Positions 26,061 through 38,375 of a DNA stretch of 64,000 bases are shown here, piece after piece; the stretch's first letter is position 1, and every line of letters begins with the position of its first letter. Below the pieces are notes generated by a model. The model had not been told where the DNA came from and did not search any database. It worked only from the letters and a program-made list of their open reading frames with translations. Position numbers and translations under genes: made by a program. Source of the DNA: Otis tarda (taxonomy: Eukaryota > Chordata > Aves > Otidiformes > Otididae). Location: positions 48,071,803 through 48,135,802 of the forward strand of contig CM048591.1 in the NCBI GenBank assembly GCA_026413225.1. Direction: 5' to 3'.

Positions 26061-29000
26061 AAGTTACCATTAAGCCCTGCCCTTTGCTGCTTACCCTTTA
26101 TCTAGCCCAAAAGACCACTTCCTCCAAACCCCTGACAGGTTTGTCCCTTAATAATATTTTTTTTTCCCCCTACAGAAATCTATTTTATCATTTGAGTAAT
26201 TTTGACGTCTCCAAACACATGCAGTTGTGCTTTGACCCACCTTTACACAAGCATATGTACTCTGTTGTATTTTCATTGCTATGGTTTCCTTGGGTTTGTG
26301 AGTCACCCAAACACAGAGTAAGCCAGGACAGAGCTGTCTAGCCTGGCTGCTGCTGGAATGTGTGTACTGTTGTCTCTCCTCAGCAATTTCTTGGGAGCGT
26401 GTCCTTGAATGCTCACAATATTTAACAGTGCCAGCTAATAAGTCTACAGCATGTCAGCGTTTAAGACTGTTGGAGGTGAAAGGGCTAGGATTATTGTACT
26501 CTTCAAAATAAGCTCCTCACAAAAATAGGTGGAGCAAGCTCAGGCTCCTTTTGGTGTACAAAATTTTCTACTTTCACCTAGGACTCTCTTTGGTTTTCTC
26601 TTTTGTACCTGCTTTTAAGAATGAAGAAGCTGGACAGTTGAATTTTGATTCTTCTATGTCCTGCAAAACTGTATTTAATACAAACTAAGCTTACTAAAAA
26701 GTTGCCTTACAGTCCACTTCTCCTACCATTTTTTTACAAGCTCTTACAAGTTTCTCTGTAAGAGTGACAGCACAAGACTGCATGGAGAAGGAACCTCAGA
26801 TGATCATCCAGTGTGGAATCTGAGCAGAATTAAGGTGTTTTGCATTGTAAGTGCAGCTCTGAGGATCCATGCACTCTTAAATCTGATAGGTTCTCCTCTG
26901 TACGTGAGTGTCATATAAGTGCACACTACTGGCACACCACTTGCAAGTCTGCTGACTGATGGGTACTGAATCATATTGTACTATGAAACGAGAAGAGTGC
27001 AAATGTCTATCCTGGCGGGACCATCTGAAGTTGTTGGGATGCCTACTTCTTCTCTGTGACTAATATCTCAACATCTAACCTGGCAGTGGGTTGCTCCAGG
27101 GCACGTAAAACACCTTTCCTCAGTAGTGGTTCCAGAAGATGTTGCAGTGCTGGGGAAGAGTCAGGCCTGAAAGGATTAGGAACATGTCCTCCACAGGCTT
27201 ATTCAAGAGAAGTGTCTTACTTTCTGTGTCGCATCTTAGTCACTGGTAAAACGATTACAGAATCTATGGTGGTGAGGGCTTTTCTTAAATGAAAGGCAAA
27301 CTCCTGGATGGATAACATAGAAATGCTTCACTTGTAGAAGACATTGGAACAGATGCGCCTATCCTGTTTCTTTTTTGATCGTATGCCTGCTTCTGCACCA
27401 GCTTCTAGAAATGGCTTGGTACTGTTTTGAAATTCTTTTCAAAAAGTATTTTATAGCAGAATGTCAGTGAACGAAACATCCACAGCCCTTATCTTATTTT
27501 TTTTTGTTTCCTTCTATTTCTGGGTGTGTTTCTGTCATTATCTTCTGTATAACAACTACTAACTTCTTTGGGTGAATGTTATATAAGACAGTGCTGAAAT
27601 GACAAAATAAACTTTGTCTGCTGTGAGTGATTAACATTTCTGCATTTATATTTATCTGGAATATTTTTCTGTCTTCATAAGCAATAGACTCCATATTTCC
27701 TTTCTCACTTTATTATGTAAATGCCAAGATCAGTTCTTATATCAGTCTAATATATATATTTAATCAGTCATTTTTAGTAATGGAAATAGTAACTAGCCTA
27801 CGTACCTTTTTGGGCTTTCATTCAGTTTCTAATGCTACGGTGTGTAAGTTCTCATTCATAACCTGAAAGTTTCAAAGAATGTCCATCTTTATTCGTATCA
27901 GTATCATCTACCGACTAGTAAACACATTTTTTCTTTCTAGTTTGCCTTAGTGGTATTTAAATGAAAGATGATAAAAGTCCTAGTCCTTAGCAGGTGAAAA
28001 TTGTATTTCAGGAATGGAAAATTTCATGTATTTCTGCCTAATCAATGACTTTGTTTTTAATTACAGTAGGTAGAAAGAACATGGAAGACAAACTTCAGCT
28101 CTGAATTTACTTTTCAAGGTGTATGCTTTGTGTTAGTTAGTAAGTTGACCAAAAAGAATGGGGCATTCTTGACCGTAACACAAATCTTGCAACACTCAAC
28201 AGTTATGCACTGAAAGAAGACACAAGAATCTATTTACTTTAACTGTAAACAAAAAAGTTGCTAAGAATAAGATTTTTGGTCCCAGTGTTTTCTTCCCATC
28301 TGTTCTTCATGCAGATGCTATGGCTGTAGTGCATGTTAAGTAGATCTTAAACCTTCTGCAATCTGGACCCAGGCCTTGCTAGCAGACAGTTGAAGGTCTA
28401 TTCAAGTATTCAGTAATGTTTCATTTCTTCCCCATTTTCCATGCATCTTCATTTATTTAACTTTATTTTCACCTCAAAATGTAGTATGTTAGTGAAGATG
28501 GGGTAACAGGCATGTAGATTTTCAGATTGCCTACCTCCTCTTCTGAGATACAAGTACCACACTTCATATTTTCAGGACATCTCACTGATAGTGCAATTTT
28601 TTTAAAATGCTTGCAATTTTATGTAAGTTATTTTTCTACTGAAGACTTCTTAATGCACTTTTCTTCTTTGCCGTGACTACGCAAAAGTGCTCAAGCCCTT
28701 TATAGAGACCCATTTTGGAATAGATACAAATATCTTAATTATGTGCTTTAGGTATAGCTACTGCTTCTGTTTCAGTATATACAGACTATGAATACATGAC
28801 ATACATACTTGGTTGTATATGCATCTCTGCTTCTCATACTGGTGTCACAGTGATTTACCATTTTCTAAAATAGATTAAGCTTAGTGTATGCTTTCCTTTT
28901 CTTTCAACTTTAGGATAAATAAGCTTGCTACCATGACAAAAATTTACTGAAAGTGAGGGAGTCACTTAAGATGTTGCAGCTGTACCTTCAATAAACATAA

Positions 29001-32000
29001 GTAGAAAATATTCACCAAAAAAAAGAGACAATTATATGTCAACCTATACTGAATAATACTATGCCCAGCAGTTAGCTTTGCTGACAGTACAAATCTGCTC
29101 ACTCCTGTGCAGTTACACTAGTGCATTCTTGGCTCTATGAATTTTCCAGGAGTCCTTTAAAAAACAGACATTCAAGTTTAAAATATTTTGAAAATTTCTT
29201 AGAAAGAAATACTATCCCATAAGAGCTTCTGACAAGGGACAGTTTCTCATTGAATACTGCTCCACTCTAATGCAGAACTTTTCATCTGTCTTTGCCATAC
29301 ATTCAAGCTGTGCCCTCTAAATAAAGGAAAAAGCCAAAACACTGCAATGAATGGGAAGAAGAAGAAAAAACCCAGGTTCAGTGGTAGAGCCTGGATTACT
29401 TCCTCAGTCAAACCTCATCAGTGTCCCAGATGAGTCTGTATCAGAATAGTCATGTATTGTACCTGTGGAAATCCACAGGTTAACTTATCCTGCCTGGTAT
29501 GTACAAATTATGAAAGAAGAAAACAAAAGAGCTGACTGATAGAAGAAGGCAGAGCGTGCATTTGCATATGTGACAATCTTTAACAAATTCAGGGATTAGT
29601 GCATTTCTGTATTTCTCACTGAATTTAAGTCCCAGTTGTACTGCAGTACAAAGATAAGATTGTGGCTTGTGTTAGCTGCAGGAGAATTAGGTGACCTCCT
29701 TTAGTTCCCATATACCAATTTCATGTGCACTGGGCCATAGGAGTGGAGAAAAACTGGAATAACTTTAGCCTATGACTGCCACCATCATTAGCGTCTCTTG
29801 CTCAGTCACTTGTGAGCAGCTATAGGGGGTTGTTGCTGCTGTAGGACCAGCAGGCCCAGAGCACACATCTGTAAAGCAGAAATGATTTTGTGCTTCTTAA
29901 CTCCCCAGTTGTTTTCCCATTAAGGTAGAACAAGGTTTTATTTGCTTTTTATCCATGATCTGTGTTAATCATGCTGCAGGTTGGGCCTGCTCTAATTGCT
30001 AGGCATCCCAAGTGACATTCAGGTGCAGATGCTGTAAATATTCCTGTTAAACAGAAGGACACTCTCGTCTGAGGTATAAGGTCTGTCTGTGTTTTTACAC
30101 CTATTGCATATGAAGCACCCCTTGTTACTGCTCATGGGAGATCTGCACGTGGGAGAGCTCCATCAGCTGTGCATTTGGGAACATCTGAAAGGAGAATGTT
30201 GCCCTTTGTGGCTTTGGACACAGGAGCCTTGCCACATAGTCCTGCTTATAAGAATAAACAATAAAAAAGTGTCATGTGGAATTATTTGTAAATTAAATTA
30301 TTGAATTCTTTATCTTTTTTTTTTTCCCCCCTTTTTTCCCTAGTGGTATACATAACTTGAGTTTCAAGGCCACTTGGAGCCAGGAAGAAATCTGCCCCTG
30401 CTTTCAGAATAATTCCTCTATTGCATTTGACACCATTCTTAAATTATTAAAGAGTTAAAGGACACCGGGGCTGTCAAGGAGGAGATAATAGGGGGAACAA
30501 GGAGATAAATACAGACTAAATGACAGAAGAGCCTTCTGCACAGGCTAGTCAACAGCCTGGTGGAGCTCAGGACAGTGTCTGTAGCATGACAATGGTGACT
30601 GGAGAGACGTCTGCAAAGAAGAGATTAAATCTAGAGCTCAGATAACCTTATTGCCTCTGATAAAAAAGATTAGATATTTCAGCCACTTCCTGCTATATAC
30701 TGTACAACCAAGACAAAAACAGTGTAATTTGTGATGCGAATAATCTTTACTTCTTTTCTTCCAAAGCTGTTTAGACCAAAGCTGTATGTAACAAGCAGAT
30801 CTTATTTGAGCAACAAACCATATCAGTTAAAACGCCCATTCACCAAATGACAAAATAGAATCCACTGAATCAACAAATTTGAAATATCAACACATCACTA
30901 GCTACTGATTTTGATTGCTATTATTAGACTGTGATTGTTGTTCATGTTCTTTTGTTTGCACCGTAACTGCAAGAAAAAGGTTAGTGTCCTTATATACCCC
31001 CTGAAAACAATATGCTGGTTGCTTTTTAGGCAAAATGTGAATAAATAAGACACTGTAAAAGAAAGCTAGAAATAGATTCCATGGAGACACCTATAGATAC
31101 AACAATAGTGAGCCCTACTGTTTAATGTTCACATTGGTTGTATCCAGTTTTCTGCAGTTACTATGCTGTGGCTTAGCTACTGTCTGAGGGATCAGGGTTC
31201 CCACAATTTAATCATTATCTGAGATTTTAATTCCTATTTCAACAAAAGGATGGGATTCTTGGAGTGTTTCAGTCCAGAGACTGTGACCTAGTAATTTCAA
31301 ATCACTCAAGTGGCTTGTTGTGAGGCTGTAAAAAAACGATCCACCTTTTTACTCTCGCTGTTACTGGGCAATTTCCACCCTGCGAAAAGGAAATGAGTTA
31401 CCAGGGCTGAGAGTTGTTCAGTAGGGCCGAATGTATAAACACAAGTCCAATTTAATTTATACAGTGTATGCTTTTTTCCCTCTCAATCTCTTCACCCTAC
31501 TTCTCTGCTGTTCCGTAAGCGTGTGAACGGATGGAGGCAGCTAGACGTTCCCAGGACCCAAACCTGCCCTACTTTGGGTCTTTCCTTCCAGGTCTGTGTT
31601 GTTTGTTCAAAACATTCTTAAAAACAAAAAAGAAAATCCAAATGAAAATCAATACCTAGTCTCAGCTCTAAAGTCTTCCTGTTAATGGCTAGGTTGACAT
31701 TCACAAGCAAATTACAGTGTTAGCAGGGCAAGAACATGCTTGAAAAAGAGTTAAAGTCAACCGTATTGAAGGCAGAACAGTGCTTTGAGTATGTAGCAGA
31801 GCTGAAAATATCACTGCATATAAAAGGACAGAGACTGCCTCCTGTCATGATAATATCTATTTCCATGTACCAATATCAGTATTTCATGAAATTATGAAAT
31901 GTATACAAACTATTGATTTCAGAAGGCATTTCAAGATAACTTGTTAGAATCCTTCAAGAAAAAAAATATTTGACATAACATTTCTGAAAAAAAGGATATA

Positions 32001-35000
32001 TCATAGACTTTAATTAACAAATTTAAAGAAAATACAGACAGGCACTGTTCATCTACACTCAAACACACACACAGAGTCAGCTAAACTTTGGACTACCTGC
32101 AGTATGGCTGGGAAGGAAAGTGTTTCAATGGCCTGGTGAGCTGTGCTACAGAAAAGTCTGCCTTTGAGACTGTGCTTGCCTTTAGCAGTTCTATTGCACT
32201 TTCACCTTTGAAAAGACCCCACCAACAGTCGCTGACTCCTGCTTAGAAAGCTTAACTCTCTGTCTCTCAGCAGGTGTGCCCTTGGGAAATTTTGTTTTTA
32301 AATTCCTTTGAAGGTCCTGCGGTACCACTAGTACAGTGTGATTTTAGATTTATTTTCCATTGACAAACTTAATCTGCACCTATTCAAATTTCTGGACTGA
32401 ACAAATCTAATAACCTTTATAGAGGACTTTGGCTAAAAGAAAAAGAAAGAATTAAGAAAAAAATAAGTAACCCTACCTAACACATATATACATAAGCATC
32501 CAAAATACTGGATCAGATTTAGTTTAACAAAATGAGGAATACTTGAGTTTGTGTTGTATTTGCATTTTGGTTCACATTAACTGTATCATTTTTCTTACCT
32601 TTTATACCCCAAGCTGTTAAAGTTTTTCAGTGTTTATCAAACTAAAGATGTAACACATAGGAAGATAAATACAAGATTTGTTCTGAAGGTTTTTGTTAGA
32701 TCAACTCCCCTACTGCCTAGATTAGGAAGCTCCTGTTTGCTGCCATTGCTATCCAAGTTGCGAAGCTAATCCTTGTGCCCTCCAAAGGGGCATTGTGTTC
32801 CCCAAGGATGGCATGTGTGTTCATGGCAGGATTACCTGATAGAGAGTGATGCAGAGCTTGGCAAAGCATACTTTATTATAAGATGTTCTACTTGGTGATG
32901 AACTGTTAGGGTCTGTCTTTCTTCAACATACGAAACTTAGACTGTGACAAACTTTGGCAGATATAAGAGGAATTTGCCTTGAGCAACCACAGAGGAAGTA
33001 CCCTTGCTGATGTTCCTTATTGGTAATATTAATATTCCCACAAATACACTCAACAGAAAAAAATGTCCTTTTTGTATGTATATTGCTGGGAGATGAAAAG
33101 TGCTGCACTATTCTCTGGCAAATCCAGGTCCTGATTATATAGCAGATAATACATCAGAATGACAACATGAAGGAAGATGTGTTCAACCTTTTGCCCTACT
33201 AAGAGGCTGCTCACCTCCACAGCACTGGCCTGCAGACACAGGGATGTGTTTGGGCCCTGAGGACATCAGTTTTGTTACTTCACTTTCTCATCTTCCTCTG
33301 GCAAGGTTAGACCTCTCTATGTGGAGTAAACTCTGTGAATTCATGATCAATAAATTCTGCTATGACATGAAATGGGAAATGCCTTCACATGAGAAGTGTG
33401 TTGTTGCCCTAAGCCTATTGAAGCTAATTATCTACTGAAGAAGGCATTTTAACCAACATCCTCAAATGCCTTTTAATGTCTAATTCCCCATCACTTTCAG
33501 GATCTAATCAAGCTAATATATGTGCTTCTTGGTATTTCAAGCTTAGATCTACTTGGCGAAAGTGCAAACAGAAAAGAACTGCTTTAACAGTCTAATTTGG
33601 CTTTAAAACATAAGCTCTCAGAAAAAAGTATGTGTCTGAGAACTTTTTCCCAAAGTAAAGATTCTGCCTTTAACCAATATTTTGCAAATCTGGTCCAAAA
33701 TTAATAGTTCAACTGAATTTTGTTTACAGCAAATTAATCTTCCAATTAGATCTGTTGTAAGTAAATGTTTTGGTACAATGTGAGGTATCCCTTAGGATCT
33801 GTTAGGAACAGTCTGAAAGGAAGTTATAGAAAAACTAGAGGCAGTGTAACACATCAGGTATGAAACAATAACATCTTGTTAAGTGTCCTAGAAACACACC
33901 TCGCCCACTGACTTTTGTCCTATATTTAAAAAGACCTTTAAGAAAGTAATAATGAAAATGTGACAGCACTTGACAGTACTTGAAAAACAAAGTAGAATGG
34001 TCACAGGCACTTAGCTTTAAATTATTATTTAAATATAAATTATTATTTAAATATTTTATTATTGCAAATATTTAGCAGATTGAGTTTATTGATAAAGCCG
34101 GAAATCAAAAGGTGGGGAGATGAACAAAATGATGTGTGCCGAGCAACAAAACAGGATAAACATATACCCTGTCTCTGTCAAACACCTAAGAACATCAAAG
34201 AAAATCTGTAAGATATTATGAGAAAGGAAGCAGGCTAGCTGACTGTTAATGCAGCAGAGGTGTCTCTTAAGTCTCCTTTTTCATTGGGCTGGCAGACACC
34301 TCTATTTGCTTAGATTTACTTTATTTTACATAAATGTAAAGAACACAGAACAAATATATTTGAGAATAAATGGGGTTTTCTCTGCCTCCCTCTTTCTGTA
34401 AGTTTTAGGTTGCAACAAATCACCTTTCTGCTGCAATAGGGCACTCAGAGGAGAAGCTCTCATAGAAGAACGTGACCAAGAAAAAAAAAAACAAACCACC
34501 ATTTCTTTGTGATACTGCAGATGTTACCAAAGTGATGGGAATATGACAAGTGCTTCCACCCCAGATTTGACTGTTCACAAAAGCACCCAAGAGAAGAACC
34601 CCAGGAAGGTCTGTACCAGCCCAATGTCCATCCCAGTCAACTTCATGTGGCTGTAAGTTCCAGCAGGTCAGCCAGAAATCCCCAGAGCAGATCCAGCTGT
34701 GCCACTGGTGACTGACAGACTTTCCTGCAGTTGCAATATCTCGGTAGCCCAAAGAAACCTGGCAATGCAGTGAGAGGAACTGGTGGCTCTGACATTGAAA
34801 AAGAAGAGACAAAATGAACTCACGGGGACCTCAGAGCTTCAGAGAAATTTTCAGTAAGATTCAGAAGCTGTGTGTGGAAGTCCCAGATGCATAGCTGATA
34901 TGGTTATGCTATGTGGGCTCAGGATACAGGTTGAATTCAATACCTCTTGGTGATGATCAGGAGAGTTTTTTTTTTCTGAAAATGATGGAACCATGTTTGG

Positions 35001-36114
35001 TGTCTCTTCAAAATAGTTCATGCTATAAGAAAAAACAAACACCAATTTGATTACTTCTGTCCTATATTTTGTACAGCTCTGTCTTGGTGATGACAGAGAA
35101 TCAGAATCATCCTGGATTTAAATGTTCTTCCTATCACTGCCATCTTCCATGATAAAGCAAAATAATCTCTTATGGGTAAATGCTTGCAAAATGATGATGA
35201 GAATTGACGTTAAAGAAAGGGAAATATCTATTTTGAGACTCTAATTCTAAAGATGTTGGTACAGTCAAGATCTCTATAATACAATTCAAATAATATTTTA
35301 TTATTATTTGCTATTTCTTTGTATCAGGTGAGCTATTTATGTAGCTTACTTACAAATCAAATACTGACTGAGTGGCAACTAAACCCACAACAATTGGACA
35401 ATCACAGCTGGATAGTCATGTATCTCCAGAAATGTTGGTGGAATTATTCCACTTTCATAAATGAAAGGGTAGCCTGTTTGTAAGCAGGGAGAGAAAGGGA
35501 AATATGAGACGAAGGGTGCAGAAAGTGACCATAACAGATCTAAAAATCCTGCACTTAGAGCTTAACTTCATGTCAGGTACAAAAGGTGCTGAATGGGATG
35601 CCAAGAGGTTTCTGGGGGAGCAGAATATATAGTAGATGCCCTGGGACAGAGCTTCCTAGCAATGCAAGTACAGATGAGTTTTGTTGCTGGGGAAGAGCAC
35701 AGAGTAACTCACTCCTGCCTTCAGCAGAGCCGTAAAGTCAGCTTTGCGCCATCAGAAAGGAGGAGCCTGGCAGGGTCAGCAGGGGCTGGAGCAACTATTC
35801 CTAAGGGTAAGAGATTGTCTCTCTAATCATCCCACGCAAATTTATTCTCCAACTCATATACGTGCCCTTCCCACCCCTGCTGGAAATTGCTCTCCTCCTT
35901 CTTCTACTTACCAACTTGCTCGTCCCGTAGGTGCACTGTGACCCCCAGGCTCCCTGGACCTCTCCGGCAGCTGCTGTGATTGCTGGCTGGAAAAAGACTG
36001 CTACCTGCAGACTGGGGAAAGGAAAGGGGCAGTGCTGAGCTGTCATGTGTGCCCTGACATCCTGCACCCCTGCACTCTCCCTTTCACATGGGGGCAGAGC
36101 CCCTGATGTTGTGG
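26061..36114. other. 10-kb gene-free interval with no recognised repeat
   Basis: The longest interval in the window without a CR1 or LTR that I can recognise. It is AT-rich. Open frames are short (at most 130 codons, minus strand 34,420-34,812, with no domain). A perfect 2 x 18-bp tandem duplication of an AT-rich unit lies at 34,019-34,054. A short CA-rich stretch is near 32,063-32,075. I see no exon with splice sites, no RNA gene and no CpG-dense promoter. Conserved non-coding elements could be present but cannot be recognised without comparison. Confidence 0.5.
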
Positions 36115-36250
36115 GGGCTCCAGTCATAGGAGCCATCCCACCACATCTCCATGACGCCAAGAAGGTCGTAGCCCTGCATGTGTGCACACATCTCTAGCTC
36201 TTCCTGTTTGTTCCCCATGCTACATGCGTTGGCATAGAGGCACTTAAGCT
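36115..36250 (-). mobile_element. CR1 ORF2 endonuclease N-terminal fragment
   Basis: The minus-strand translation contains LKCLYANACSMGNKQEELE followed by GYDLLGVMEMWWDGSYDWS. This is the start of the CR1 ORF2 endonuclease: the L-x-N-A-R-S-M-G-N-K-Q-E-E-L block, then the T-E-T-W-W-D block. Here the R of the N-A-R is C and the T-E-T is M-E-M, so conserved residues around the metal-binding glutamate region are altered apart from the E itself. It lies beside the CR1 pair at 36,333-37,400 but comes from a part of the element far upstream of theirs, so it is a separate fragment or a rearranged piece. Confidence 0.72.
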
Positions 36251-36332
36251 GACTTGCTGGCTGGAGCAATAGGAAGTCCTTTGGGCTGCATTTTGGGTTC
36301 TCTTGTACTTACCTGTGATTCTCATGTTTAGC

Positions 36333-36992
36333 AGCTCAACATGAACCAGCAATGTTGAGCTTCCAAAGCCAACCGCATCCTGGGCTGCATCAAAAGAAGC
36401 ATGGCCAGCAGGTCGAGGGAAGTGATTCTGCCCCTCTACTCTGCTCTGGTGAGACCCCACCTGGAGTACTGCATCCAGTTCTGGAGCCCCCAACATCACA
36501 AGGATGTGGACCAGTTGGAAAGGGTCCAGAGGAGGGCCATGAAGATGATCAGAGGGCTGGAGCACCTCTCCTGTGAGGACAGGCTGAGAGAGTTGGGGCT
36601 GTTCAGTGTGGAGAAGAGAAGGCTCTGGGGAGACCTTATAGTGGTCTTTTGTGAGGGGGAAAAGGGGGACCTACAGGAAAGACAGGAGAAACTCTTCACT
36701 AGGGCCTGTTGTGACAGGACGAGGGGTAATGGTTTCAAAACAAAGGGAGGTAGATTCAAATTAGAAATTAAGAAAACGTTTTTGACAATGAGAGTGGTAG
36801 ACCACTGGAACAGGTTGCCCAGAGAGGTGGTAGATGCCCCATCCCTGGAAATGTTCAAGGCCAGGCTGGATGAGGCTCTGAGTAACCTGATCTGGTTGAA
36901 GATGTCCCTGCTCCTTGCAGGGGGGTTGGACTAGATGACCTTCAAAGGTCCCTTCCAACCCAAACCATTCTATGATCATATGATCCTATGAT
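36333..36992 (+). mobile_element. CR1 LINE 3' half, sense
   Basis: Begins at 'agctcaacatgaaccagcaatg' and runs through the ORF2 C terminus and the 3' UTR to the tail repeats at about 36,966-36,992. A 177-codon frame (36,401-36,934) reads [39 protein letters not shown], then [20 protein letters not shown]. The ORF2 C-terminal reading is thus nearly continuous into the 3' end. Its 5' break matches the break of the inverted fragment that follows directly. Confidence 0.93.
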
Positions 36993-37400
36993 TGTCATCC
37001 ACTAGCACACCCAAGTCCTTCACATCCATTCTCCGCCCAGCCTGTATTTGTGCTTGGGATTGCTCCGACCCAGGTGCAGGACCTTGCACTTGGCCTGGTT
37101 GAACTTCATGAGGTTCACACGGGCTTACCTCTCCAGCCAGTCAAGGTCCCTCTGGATGGCATCCCTCCTCTCCAGCGTGACAACGGCACCACACAGCTTG
37201 GTGTCATTGGTGAACTTGCTGAGGGTGCACTCTATCCCACTGTCCATGTCACTGACAAAGATGTTAAACAGGGCCAGGCCTAATACCCTGAGGAACACCT
37301 CTCATTACTGGTCTCCACTTGAACATTGACCTGTTGACCACCCCTCTCTGGACATCCAGTCAATTCCTTATCCACCAAGTGGTCCAATCTCTCTCCTAGA
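36993..37400 (-). mobile_element. CR1 LINE fragment, antisense, polymerase end
   Basis: Starts directly after the tail of the preceding sense copy. On the minus strand it covers the part of ORF2 just upstream of that copy, from the reverse-transcriptase end ('aaggaattgactggatg' side near 37,360) down to 'gtgctagtggatgac' at 36,993. The catalytic motif region reads F-T-N-D-T-K-L near 37,210 instead of F-A-D-D-T-K-L, so it is inactive. It has no 3' tail of its own. Its end and the start of the 36,333 copy are adjacent positions in the CR1 consensus. Confidence 0.88.
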
Positions 37401-37879
37401 TTGTGTACATATTCTAAATTCTGCCTCTTGGCTCTCATTCCTAACTTTCTGTCCTGCGGATTCCTCTGACTCTCTCTCCAAAGGTGAAATCTCCTTTTTC
37501 AATATGACTTTTTCAATAACAATTGACAGAAACTATCAGAAGTTAGTTGTGTTCCTCTTTTTCATTCCCTCTGTCCTCCTACAGGCACAATATGCATAGC
37601 AGATGCCATTTCTGGCAGAATTTATGCCCATTTATACCACTTACACTGAGAAATAATTTGACCACACATCTTTTATGAAAAACATCATTTCCATGCATTT
37701 TGCAGTGCAAATCCTCCTAGTGCACTTAAGACTTGCTATTCTTAAGGCTTGTGACAGCTCAATTTCCATGAAGATCATAGTGTTATTGAAATTCATGAGA
37801 CTCTTTGCCTCACATAAGTCTTTGATCAACTTTTAAGCTTTCACCAGGTAATGACAAATTAAGCAAACTGAGCCATGAA
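37401..37879. other. Spacer, no gene seen
   Basis: About 480 bp of AT-rich sequence between two CR1 blocks, with nothing recognisable in it. Confidence 0.5.
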
Positions 37880-38375
37880 CAATGTGAAGGTGACCCTTCC
37901 CGTCTGCTCAGCACTGGTAAAGCCACTGGAGTACTGTCCTCATTTTTGGACTCCCCACTACAAGAGAGAGATGGAGCAACTAGAGTGAGTGCAGCCAAGG
38001 GCTGCATTAAGATGATGGAGGGCCTGGAGCATCTTCAGGAGGAAGATGGAGAGTTCACTTTTTCGACTGGAGAAGAGGAGGCTCTGGATTGTTCTCCTGA
38101 AGGTGTATAGATATCTCAAGGTAGGGTGCGAAGACAAGGGAGCCATGCTGTTTCCAGAGGTAAGTTCCTCCTCAACATCATTTGTTTACTGTGAGGTTGA
38201 CTGAGCACCGGCATAGGTTGCCCAGAGAGTTGCTGGAGTCTCCATGCTTGGAGATCTTCAAAGCTCTCTGGATGTGGTCCTGGGCTATGTGCTGTATGTG
38301 AGCCTGCTTGAACATGAACATTTGACAATATGACCTGTAGAGGTCCCTTGCAACCTCAAACAATCTGTCATCTTG
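37880..38375 (+). mobile_element. Old, diverged CR1 LINE 3' part, sense
   Basis: Decayed CR1 landmarks in order: 'ctggagtactgtcctcatttttggactcc', 'ggagcaactagag', 'ggcctggagcatct', 'ctggagaagaggaggctctgg', 'ggttgcccagagag', 'gagatcttcaaagc' and 'aggtcccttgcaacctc'. More diverged than the copies at 23.9 or 59.6 kb. Its 3' part carries the unusual string 'catgaacatttgacaat' where ordinary CR1 has a 'ggggttggactagat'-like sequence. The same change occurs in the fragment at 42,575-42,765. Confidence 0.82.

Noticed and set aside
34420-34812. Minus-strand 130-codon frame in the repeat-free interval
   Set aside because: No domain, no family resemblance, and a C-terminal phenylalanine run that comes from an A tract. 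Probably chance.
36333-37400. Standard twin-priming 5' inversion of a CR1
   Set aside because: Here the tail of the 3' half lies at the inner junction instead of at the outer edge, the opposite of what twin priming gives.
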